Assembly (NCBI RefSeq): GCF_030272615.1
Contig: NC_081409.1
Location: forward strand, 21,640,260 to 21,704,259
From: Cryptomeria japonica
Lineage: Eukaryota; Streptophyta; Pinopsida; Cupressales; Cupressaceae
Direction: 5' to 3'
Length of the DNA: 64,000 bases
Shown: positions 36,443 to 45,881 of the stretch, piece by piece
Numbering within the stretch: the stretch's first letter is position 1
How the letters are laid out: every line of letters begins with the position of its first letter
Position numbers and translations under genes: made by a program
Notes under the pieces: generated by a model
Databases searched by the model: none
Told to the model about the DNA's origin: nothing
What the model saw: the letters and a program-made list of their open reading frames with translations, nothing else

Positions 36443-36496
36443 TGTACAACAAAATTGTGAGGTGCAACAAAATTGTGATGTACAACAAAATTGTGA
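36443..36496 (+). repeat. Triplicated 18-bp tandem repeat in the Copia-2 3' interior
   Basis: Three consecutive copies of TGTACAACAAAATTGTGA; the middle one differs at two positions (GGTGCAAC...). It lies a few bases before the target site of the nested element. Confidence 0.85.
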
Positions 36497-36512
36497 TTTC
36501 AGTTGAATATGT

Positions 36513-37447
36513 TGTTGGAATCCAAGAACACTAAGAGGGGGGGTGAATCAGTGTTCTACCGGTATGATCAATTTTAACCTTATTAAAACATGCATACACC
36601 AACTGGTATACCGATACATAGAGAATTGAAAGAAGTAAAGCAACCAATAAGACAATCACATAAATGGGAACCATAACACATATAATTATATGTGAAAAAA
36701 CTCAAAGAAGAAAAACCATGGTGGGATTTGTGACCCATAATATTAATTCACTGGCCATAGGAAGATATATTACAAAATATAGGGGCCTACACTTGCAAGA
36801 AGGCTTACAGCCTAGAGCAAACTGCTCAGCCACAAAAGGAGCCTCATTGACTACATAAAAATCTAGACTACAATCTAGAGAAATGATTGAACTGTTGAGA
36901 TAACATCTTCTATGCTTGAATACAGTTCTGATTAAGCTCTGCCTGTTCTAGTCTGAAACCCTAAACCCTTTACCGGAATAACCCTTACATAAATATCCTC
37001 ACATACATGATCTCTCTGATATATTTTGCATTTCCTTCCTAATACATATTCACATCATATCACATCCACCTATATCTGTCAAAATGATCTAATTCAACTG
37101 ACCTATATACCCTATACAATTTATCATGCCTTATGTCGGCTTACAAAGATAATTACAATATCAATATACATGTCGGCAAGATAACATAAATACATGAATA
37201 TCATAAACAATTGTCGATGCCAGATCCAAAAGATGTCAACCTCCAATACCGATAGCCTGATTCTAAACCATGTTAGTCTACATTGCTGGTAACCAAAGAA
37301 ATCCTTCCATCCTGCCAGTGCTGGTGTAGTGTCTGTGAAGTGCCTGCCAGTACACAAGTGAACAAAAACATGAAGCCGAAACAAGATACCATGTTGCCAT
37401 CAATGAAAATATAGTGAAACCAACCAATTGAGTGTCAATTGCCAACA
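36513..37447 (-). repeat. 3' LTR of the nested element
   Basis: Direct repeat of 42452-43403, beside the polypurine tract (37448-37460). It carries the 13-base arm 37393-37405 that pairs perfectly with 37462-37474 outside the LTR. Confidence 0.92.
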
Positions 37448-37460
37448 ATCTCCCCTTTTG
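37448..37460 (-). other. Polypurine tract of the nested element
   Basis: The minus strand reads CAAAAGGGGAGAT directly before the LTR start. A second tract (GATGTCAAAGGGGGAGTG) lies upstream near 37621-37640. Confidence 0.82.
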
Positions 37461-37898
37461 GCATTGATGGCAACACTCATGTGAAAAATGATCATGGTTT
37501 CATATGGCGGTTTCATCCCACCTGCTCCCTCTGAGCTGAATATTCATCATTAATACAAAATACTCCATACTCCCCCTAATGTATAAAACTCCCTCTTTTT
37601 TTCTTTTTTACATCTATATCACTCCCCCTTTGACATCAATGTCATCAAAATTTCCAAAAAGAATGCCAAAGATCCAAAACCGGGACGAAGAATGAAAGAT
37701 ATTGTATAATGAATATCCCAAAAATATCTTACCAGAGCTTAATATATTTGAAAATATCTGGGTATGCCTTCTCCAAAATCTCAAGTTAAGTATCCCAACC
37801 AGATTTGAAAGTGCCAGAAATAGATACAAGTCCATTTAGCATATTGGAATAGGACTCTTTCTCATTTAGGTCTATCGGTGTGGGCTTGCCAACCATAT

Positions 37899-40800
37899 CT
37901 ATACACTCCTTCTTATGTACACTAAGTGAATCCAACCGAGACTCACCAAACCTCTAAGACTTTTGGCTCTTCTTATGATTTTGTCTTTTTCTTTCTCAAG
38001 AGCAGAAACTTGAGATTCCAAAACCAAAATTTGATCATCAATGGATGTAGTCAATGAATTCAATCCATCAAAAGAATTAGCTTTACTTGAAATTTTCTCC
38101 TGGAATTCCTTAATCTTCTTATCCAAATTAAATGTAAGAGCATCTATGTTACAACATACTTTGTAAATATTTGTACACTGATTCAAAGAATTATCTAGCA
38201 ATTTCAATTTCTCATCAATTTCCTTTCTCTCAGATTCAATCATCTAATCAAATGTAGCTCTTTTAGCTTGTGTGAACCTCTCCAGTGCTTGTCGGTTTGA
38301 AATCTATTGCAAGGATTGAAAATCCTTTGAAATATGCTCTATAATTATCTTAAGCTTACAGGATGGGTTTGCTTCTCTGTCAATCTTGCACTTTGGGACT
38401 AGTCTATGCAAAACAATGATAAACTGATCAATAATCCATTTATTTGTAGATCCCTCCTTCATCAATTTCTGTGCTACCATCATCATGAGTTCAATAAGAT
38501 TCATCTCGGTTATGTTTTTCTTTTCAACCTGCGAGGTATCAATTGACAAAAATGATGGACTCACTACTGATTCCCTGCCAGATTCCTCTTTCTTTTCCTC
38601 TAATGATTTATCCTTTAATGTTTCCTCACTTGCATTGGTGGCTTCACCACTTGGTGCAGTCTCAGTAACTGTCGGTCCCTTCCTAGGAACTGTAACCTCA
38701 TCCTGTACATATGTATCTAGAAGACTATTGTCCTCAACATTAGTATCCTATACATTATCAACCTTTTCACTCTCTGTATTTGCCGGTATCTCAACATTTT
38801 CCTGTACATTTGTATCTACTTGGGGCTTAATTTCCACTATCTTAATGTTTTTCAAAATTGAGGGTGAAGTACCCATAATTCTGTTTCCTTTTCCTTCAAC
38901 CGAGATGTCTGCAATATCTGTTTTTGATTTTGGTGAAGTAAAGAAACCAAGGTTCTCTTCAAATAGCTTAACCCATGCCTTGTGGGTATCCTTGATTATC
39001 TCATTTACCCTTCCTAACATAGGACTGGTTATTCTATGTTTGCTGTTAAAGATTTTTCTATCTGTAACCTCAAGTGTCCTTTCCATTTCCTCTGGAGTAA
39101 TAGAAACACAAACGAATAACAACTCTTGAATTTTTATGTTCTTATATTCTTGCATTTCTTATAGTCTCCTAGCATCTAACATACCATATAATTCTATCGG
39201 TATTTGATCTTCAATTTCTATCAAGGCTTTCTTATAAATATCCAAATATAACAATATTGTTTCCTCTACCTCTCTTTGTTCATCATTATCTAAACGATCA
39301 TAGTAAAATTATACATTCTTTAACACACCATCCTTTGTTATTTCATCTACTAACTCTGCACATTTTTTTGGTGGAATGATAGTTTCATTACCATATTGAA
39401 TTGTCGTATCAATGTCATTCTTCTTCTTCCTTTTTGCAGTACCGGATGGAGCTAAAGGTGTTTCTTTTGCTACTTGCTTTTGTGCCAGTAACTTGAATGT
39501 AACTTTCCTAACCAGTTGATTTTTAGCCTCTAGCTTGGTTTCCTTTGTTTTCTTCCTTATAACCCTTTTGAAAGCTAGGGGTGTGTCATCCTCAGATGTA
39601 GACTTTGCTGTAATAGACTCAATGAATACTTATGGTTCTTTTCTCTTCCTACCTTTCTCCAGGACAACATCAATCAATTCTTTGATGTCCTGTGAAACTT
39701 TCTTGCCTTTCCTTCCTTCTTCTCTCTCTTCTTCTGGTTGAACTCAGTTTCAAGTTCTTGTGTCTTCTGCTTAGCAGTACTATAGGGCTTCTGAGCTTCA
39801 TCAATAGGTGCATCAATCAACATTTTTGCATAAGCATCTAAAATTTGTCCATCAACTTCATAGCCCATTTCCTCAACCCAGATCTTCTGGGGTTTGACCA
39901 CTTCCATGAGTGTTTCATCTTTTTTCACCATGAAGCATATGTTAGTTAAGTATTTCTCAATAATGTGCTTAGGAACCCTTTCTCTAGATTTCATAGCTTT
40001 TTGGAATGCTTTAAAATATCCCTATACTTTGTCATCTCTCTGACTGCCTAATGTAGCAATTGACTGTTTCAGTTGCCTCCCTACATGGATATCAAATGCC
40101 CATTGGCTTTTCCCAAAATCGAGAGTCTCATTCATGAAAAATAGCATTAAACAAACAATTAAGTTGCCATACCAGAAAGTCCCTTTCTTTTATCCTTTAA
40201 TCTTTCCTAGGTTTATCAATAATTCATCCAACATCCAACCACATAGATCCAATCTCTCATTTTCTCTCATCATTTTGTAAGATGCGAAAATGCAGGAGCT
40301 AGAAACAAAATTCAGTCGGTTTGACCGAGTTACCTTATAACCGATGACCATGCTACTGAATTTGATGTCTGTGTCGGTAATAGTGCTTATTCTCATGGAT
40401 CGCCTATTTGATGTTGCACCCATGATTTTATTTACATAATCATTAGAAACCTTCTTATTTGGATGTTGCCCAACCTTTGTTAAACCGATGATTTCCCTGA
40501 TGGCCTCCTTGGTGATCTTGTATGGTCTGTCCAACCAGATAAAATCTCCATGTACTCTACTCAAAACATACCTAACAATTTCATCTTTGAATTATGGAAT
40601 GTCCAGAATACCGGTAAACCCTAAGTCTTCAATGTGCTTGTATTCAGGTTTGATTTTTCCAAAATCTCCCATTAGCTCGCTCATGTACATGCCCTTTATA
40701 TCACATGTCCCCAGATCTTGTATGTATGCCCTAATATCTTTGACATACACAAATCCTTTCGGAACATGGGAAATTGCTCCAAATGAGTCATCTAGGGTTG

Positions 40801-40903
40801 CCACATGTGGGTATCACTTGAAAGTTAGTCTGGGACGGTTCTTGTCCTCAACAATAGTCGGATTTGCAACAAAGATAGGAATAGATGATGACCTTGCTTC
40901 CAT
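37899..40903 (-). pseudogene. Long unknown ORF occupying the place of pol in the nested element
   Basis: Not a family I can name with confidence. From ATG 40903 one frame runs to about 39674 with in-frame stops near 40816, 40592 and 40190. A single frameshift leads to the frame carrying 39155-38748, 38564-38304 and 38243-37899. The total is about 1,000 codons. The N-terminal half has ISHVPKGFVYVKDIRAYIQD, VHGDFIWLDRPYKITKEAIR, EIIGLTKVGQHPNKK and ERLDLCGWMLDELLINLGK. The middle is Lys-rich (QKKREKKEGKARK). The C-terminus (SFDGLNSLTTSIDDQILVLE and flanks) is coiled-coil-like. The placement of an 'ITKEAIREIIGL' helix after a beta-like stretch recalls plant transposon-associated domains of unknown function; this is only an impression. 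Confidence 0.65.
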
Positions 40904-41390
40904 GATAAAAGATAAGTACCTGTTAATTGCCGCCGGTGAAACCCTAAAAAACTCTTTCAGTCGCCGATGAAATCGCTCAAGAAGATATCTGATCGTACTG
41001 AATCACCTTTGATCACTCTGAATCGCTCTTAATTGCTCTAACTGCAAGGTGATAAAAAATGAAGTGGATTCAACCTTTTAACCTTCAAGAAAAACCCTAA
41101 TACGTCATTGATATAAATGACTTTCGGTGAAAGATACCGGATCTTTGTTAAACATCTCTATGCCGGATAAGCATCTCCAATGTCTGGAACATCTTCCAGA
41201 ACCTCTTCCTAGGGCATATGCAACATCTTCATAAATTTTGCCTACCCCTAAGGCATCTGCCTTAGTTACCGGATGAGCTACCTGTCGGTGTAAGAGCAAC
41301 CTCCTCTACTGGATAAGTAACCGGTGCATTCCCATTTGCTGATTGTTCTTCAATCTTCCTGACCTATCTCTGGGTACGATCTTGCTGGAT

Positions 41391-42404
41391 TCAATTAACC
41401 TTCTCTTTTCCTTTCTCATTTGGTCCTCCATTACCAACTGGTGGATTTTTGCTTTTACAAAATTTAGCAATACGTCCAACCTCATTACATGCATAACATG
41501 TAACATTGTTCTTTTGAATTGCTTTGCTAAAACCGATATAATTGTTTGACCTACACTGATTAGCCATATGTCTAAATTTGCCACATGCATAGAATTTAAC
41601 ATCCATTCTGCAATCTTCTGTCTTATGACCATTCTTATTACATTTAGAACATTGACTGGGAGTAGAATCAGGGTTCTGATTTGCTTTGTTTCTACATTGC
41701 CTAGCCATGTGACCAAATTTATTGCAAACAAAGCATCTACCATTAAATTTATAAGCATTAAACTGCCTTACCGGTACATTATGGTTTTGATCTTCATTAG
41801 CAATACCGGAACTTTGTCCTTGCTCAAATCCAAGTCCACTGGAATCTCCATTTTGCCTTTGTCTCTTCAATAACTCATCTAGTTGTGTTGAACTAATCTT
41901 TAATTTTTCTTTATACTCACTTGCAGTAGTTAGATCATCTCTCAGAATTATCATTTGTCTCTCAATCTCTTGTTCATTACTCTGGGATTGTACTAAATCA
42001 GTTCTCAACATATCATTCTCATGAACCAACCTACCACATTCTTCAAATTTATTCTTCAGAGGTACAACAATATTTTCTTCCCTTTTCTTCTGGTTCTCAA
42101 TCTCCTTAGACATTCTCATAGTTATAACTTACATTTCATTTCTCATAACCATGTTCTCTTGACTCAGCTTCTGACACTATTCCTTAAGTGCATCTTTCTC
42201 TTCATCATCCTAATTTTGCAAAAGTTCCTTTCTCCTAGCTTGAATAGATGACAACTTTTCTTGTAGGACAAGAATGAATTCCTAAGCAAAATTCAATTCA
42301 TTTTGTAACTTCAAGTTCTTTAATCTTTCAACATCATAATCTTCAAGTGCCATCTCAAGTTGCTTTTCCAAACCCATATCCATGGATTCCGAATTCAGGA
42401 TCTC
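41391..42404 (-). pseudogene. Gag-like protein with coiled coil and four CCHC-type knuckles
   Basis: First coding segment after the primer site. The upstream part (42404-42120) is interrupted by stops but stays in one frame with the open stretch 42119-41391 (242 codons). Charged helices (MRMSKEIENQKKREEN, LRDDLTTASEYKEKLK) suggest a coiled coil. Then come four zinc-knuckle positions: CFVCNKFGHMARQC and CSKCNKNGHKTEDC are intact, YACGKFRHMANQC has lost its first Cys, and CYACNEVGRIAKFC has Arg in place of His. RNA binding and packaging is the inferred role. The typical N-terminal Copia gag domain is not seen. It ends KEKVN-stop. Confidence 0.75.
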
Positions 42405-42436
42405 CCTCAAGCTGTTAAACTTCCTCCAAGTTACAA

Positions 42437-42449
42437 GGCTCAGATACCA
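42437..42449 (-). other. Primer-binding site of the nested element
   Basis: The minus strand reads TGGTATCTGAGCC, the initiator-Met type primer site with one change, two bases inside the LTR. It fixes the element's orientation. Confidence 0.88.
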
Positions 42450-42451
42450 AT

Positions 42452-43403
42452 TGTTGGAATCCAAGAACACTGAGAGGGGGGGGGGGGGGGTGAATCAGTG
42501 TTCTACCAATATGATCAATTTTAACCTTATTAAAATATGCATATTACACCAACTGGTATACCGGTACATAGAGAATTCAAAGAAGTAAAGCAACCAATAA
42601 GACAATCACATAAATGAGAACCATAACACACATAATTATACATGGAAAACCTTAAAGAAGAAAAACCATAGTTGGATTTGTAACCCACAATATCAATTCA
42701 CTGACCATATGAAGAGATATTACAAAATATAGGGGCTTGCACTTGTAGGAAGGCTTACAGCATAGAGCACACTGCTCAGTCACAAAAGGTGCCTCATTGA
42801 CTACATATAAATCAAAACTACAATTTGAAGAAATGATTGAACTGTAGAAATAGAATCTTCTATGCCTGAATACAGTTCTAGTTAAGCTCTGTTTGATCCG
42901 GTTTGAAACCCTAAACCCTTTACCGGAATAACCCTTACATAAATATCCTCACATACATGATCTCTCTAATATATTTTGCATTTCCTTCCTAATACATATT
43001 TACATCATATCACATCCACCTATATCTGTCAAAATGATCTAATTCAACTAACCTATATACCCTATACAATTTATCATGCCTTATGTTGACTTACAAAGAT
43101 AATTATAATATCAATATACATGTCAGCTAGATAACATAAATACATGAATATCAAAAACAATTGTCGATGCCAGATTCAAAAGATGTCAACCTCCAATACC
43201 GATAGCCTGATTCTAAACCGTGTTGGCCTGCATTGCCGGTAACCAAAGAAATCCTTCCATCTTGCCGGTGCCGGTGCCGGTGTAGTGTCTATGAAGTGCC
43301 CGCCGATACACAAGTGAACCAAAACATGAAGCCGAAACAAGATACCATGTTGCCATCAATGACAATATAGTGAAACCAACCAATTGAGTGTGAATTGCCA
43401 ACA
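42452..43403 (-). repeat. 5' LTR of the nested element
   Basis: Direct repeat of 36513-37447, beside the primer site. On the plus strand it has a run of about 15 G near 42476-42490 where the other LTR has 7, an expansion of the shared U5 C tract. Confidence 0.92.
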
Positions 43404-43437
43404 TATGTTGGTGTTTATATTGGTGTTGCCATTAATG

Positions 43438-43451
43438 CCAAAGGGGGAAAA
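43438..43451 (+). other. Copia-2 polypurine tract
   Basis: CCAAAGGGGGAAAA immediately before the 3' LTR. Another purine tract (ATCAAAGGGGGAGAAG, about 36323-36338) lies upstream of the nested insertion. Confidence 0.85.
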
Positions 43452-44938
43452 TGTTGGCATGGTTGGCATAATTGATGCAAATGAAGAATTATGACTGGCC
43501 TGGTAAAGGACTGTTTGTGATGACATTGTGATGAAGAGATTGAGATTGCATGATTGGATGACTTTGATTAGTTATTTGTATTGTCATTGATGGCAACTGA
43601 TGTTTTCTATGTTGTATTTTGTCATCTTAGTCTTTTTGGTCTATCGGAAATGCCTTATCGGTATTGAGGACAGTGTACTGAGAATTAGGACCTTAACCGA
43701 TAAATGAGGAGATGTTTTGATTGATTTCAAATATTAGCAATGATTGAACTGTTGCAGGTTGGAATATGAGTTTGTATCATTGTAATATATATTTGACCGG
43801 TACCGCATCATGTTTTGGTTACTAGAAGTCATGTTTATGGGTTTTGTGATATTTTTGCTAGAGTTTAAGAAGGGTTTAAGGACCAGTAAAGAATTCTCTT
43901 AACCAGTAATGATTTTTGGTTTGGCGGTGATCTACATCAAGTTCAAATATTGGTGATGATGTGGCACAACCCGCGTGAAGTGTTTGAATTATGTTTTAGT
44001 GTGATCAAGATGGAATTTCTTGAGAATGTGCAAAGTGCTTAGCAGAATGAGCTAAGGCTTTGACTTTGTATCAGATCGAATTATTGTGATAAGTTATGAT
44101 CTCTCAATGGTTGATATTGATTTATAATTAATTGTAATGATCCATATGATGATCTTTAATGATTTGTAAAGATTTCTGATGATCTATGTTGTAAGTCTTA
44201 GGGTTTTGTAACCGACTAAGTTGTAAAGTTTATTTAGGTCGGTACAGTTGATGTTTGTTGTGTCGGTGATCTTGAGAAGAGTATGAAGCTGAACTAGAGT
44301 GTGAGAGATCTTCTGGAGTGTTGTAGATTTGAAGTAGAATTAGATCCGATCAAGCAAGCAGTTAAGTGCTATACCCAGATCATTCACTAGTGTTCCCTAA
44401 CAGTTGCAAGAGCTAAAATCCCTTAACCAGTTAGCTCAATATCTGAGTGATGAATTCTCTTGCGAGGTTGATCCTAACAGGTCAAAGCTCCTAACAGGTC
44501 TCATTATCTAAATCCCTTAACTGGATGACTCCTAACAGGGTCTGCTCCTAATAGGGCATCATTGTAAGCTTCTAACCGGGCTTGGATCCCAACATGGTGC
44601 ATTCCAAAAGAGTGAACAATATTTGTGGTACCAATTCCCACCGTGGTTTTTCCCTATTTGGTTTTCCACGTGAAAAACATGGTGTTCATATGGTGAATGT
44701 TCTTATGTGATGTTATGTTTATTTTCAGTTAATGCATGGTAAATGAACACTTAATGTGCAAATATGATAAATCAATTTAACAGTTGGTTATCAGTGATTA
44801 CCGATAATGGTAAAGAGTTTATTGCTGGTTTATGATTGATTTGGTGAATTTTTATAAGGTTGAATTTTAAGTTTGAAATTATTGTTAATACTGATTAACC
44901 CCACCTCTCAGTATTAACCGAATCCTCTAAGATTAACA
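43452..44938 (+). repeat. Copia-2 3' LTR (1,487 bp)
   Basis: Begins TGTTGGCATG after the purine tract and ends GATTAACA, followed by the TATTC duplication. Closely collinear with 30505-32020, with small indels; it retains the CCTAACAGG-type runs at 44390-44590. Confidence 0.93.
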
Positions 44939-45169
44939 TATTCATCATCATCTATTCATCCTCTTCTAGCCTTATCCCCTATATTTCCTTTTAAGAGAAC
45001 ACATGTGTTCTCCTAACCCATATGTCCTTTTGAGGGGGCATCATCCTAACTCATCATCCATCCTATGACTGGGGCATCTTGCTTCTAGTCCTTATCCTTA
45101 TCCTAGCTACTATATTTTAATCTTCTTTGAAATAACCCAGACACTACAATGTTTCAAAGAGGGGTAAAA
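44939..45169 (+). other. 3' interior and polypurine tract of the old Gypsy element
   Basis: C/T-rich sequence resumes after Copia-2 and ends in the purine tract AAAGAGGGGTAAAA (45156-45169), directly joined to an LTR starting TGTAGACCC. This identifies the following LTR as a 3' LTR on the plus strand. Confidence 0.75.
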
Positions 45170-45881
45170 TGTAGACCCTTAAAATTTTCCTAGCTTAATT
45201 AAATAAATATTTTATTTATTTAGTTATTTTATTCTATGCCTTCTATTAATTAAATAATTTTTATTTAATTAATTAATTCAAAAATCTTCTTCTAGCCTTT
45301 CCCTATTTAAATAAATATTTTATTTATTTAATTAGCCCCACCTCTTCTATTAGTTAAATAAATCTTTATTTATTTAATTAATTCATTAGTTTTTTCTCTC
45401 CATGATACTTATCATTCATTTCTTAATTTATCTTTAACCACCTCTCTTATATTTTTCTATTTCTTATACCTACCATATAATCTAAGCCGACCATTTATCC
45501 CTCCACCTCTTAATCCTATCCTTCCATTTCTAGGGTACTCTTTTATAAAAGAGGATCCTTTCCCTATCATTTTATATCAATCAATCAAGTGAAGCACCTA
45601 CACTCTATCGAATATCAACCACAATCTATTCTCCATTGATCTCTTGTGTACAATACAAATATGAGTGTAACCATAATACATCAAGAAAGATCAACAAAGA
45701 TAGGAAGACAATGGAGATCAAACCCTATGAACATGTGAAGGTATAACATTTGTATATTTGTTGTTTGCATGATTTAAGGTTCTTCAATGGTGTATATGGA
45801 TTCATTTTAGAACTAGGTTTTAGTGGTTGAATCTTATTAGGTTTTACAATATTTTAATATCCAATTCTAGCATAGACATAA
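45170..45881 (+). repeat. 3' LTR of the old Gypsy element (TGTAGAC family)
   Basis: Starts TGTAGACCCTTAAAA, has several TTTATTTATTTAATT-type runs, a TATA box TTTTATAAAAGAGG (45541-45554), and ends near CATAGACATAAA (uncertain, 45872-45881). It is homologous along its length to the solo element 14066-14867 read on the minus strand. No matching 5' LTR is in the window. Confidence 0.78.

Larger units (their letters stand above)
36513..43403 (-). mobile_element. Non-autonomous Copia-type element on the minus strand, nested in Copia-2
   Basis: LTRs of about 940 bp at 36513-37447 and 42452-43403, inverted relative to Copia-2. A perfect duplication TATGT is at 36508-36512 and 43404-43408. On the minus strand the LTR starts TGTTGGCAATTG and ends GATTCCAACA. 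The primer site is TGGTATCTGAGCC (42437-42449) and the polypurine tract CAAAAGGGGAGAT (37448-37460). The interior encodes a CCHC gag-like protein and a long unknown ORF. I find no protease, integrase, RT or RNase H motif in any frame. LTR similarity looks high, so it is the youngest element in the nest. Confidence 0.88.
30505..44938 (+). mobile_element. Copia-2 retrotransposon, interrupted by a nested element
   Basis: LTRs at 30505-32020 and 43452-44938 and a perfect 5-bp duplication TATTC (30500-30504 and 44939-44943). The primer site variant is TGGTATTAGAGC (32023-32034) and the polypurine tract lies before 43452. Gag-pol is degenerate and lacks the RT catalytic box. Its 3' interior is split at 36512 by the minus-strand element; the remaining 43-48 bases after that element lead to the polypurine tract. 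Confidence 0.94.
19836..45881 (+). mobile_element. Old, 5'-truncated, probably non-autonomous Gypsy element, split by two Copia insertions
   Basis: Three blocks remain after removing the nested elements: 19836-21398, 27985-30504 and 44939-45881. They read as a gag tail, a long C/T-rich and A-rich low-complexity interior, a polypurine tract (45156-45169) and a 3' LTR (45170-45881). No protease, RT or integrase similarity is seen in the blocks, so the element was either non-autonomous or lost pol by deletion. The joins across the Copia insertions are marked by target duplications TCCTA and TATTC. Confidence 0.7.

Noticed and set aside
38485-40970. Long plus-strand frames 38485-39129 (214 codons) and 40488-40970 (160 codons).
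   Set aside because: They are antisense shadows of the coiled-coil and globular parts of the minus-strand ORF at 37899-40903, which fits the element's orientation and domain pattern.
41306-41758. A 150-codon minus-strand frame overlapping the CCHC gag.
   Set aside because: It is an alternative frame of the knuckle region; the Cys-His spacing appears only in the 41391-42119 frame.
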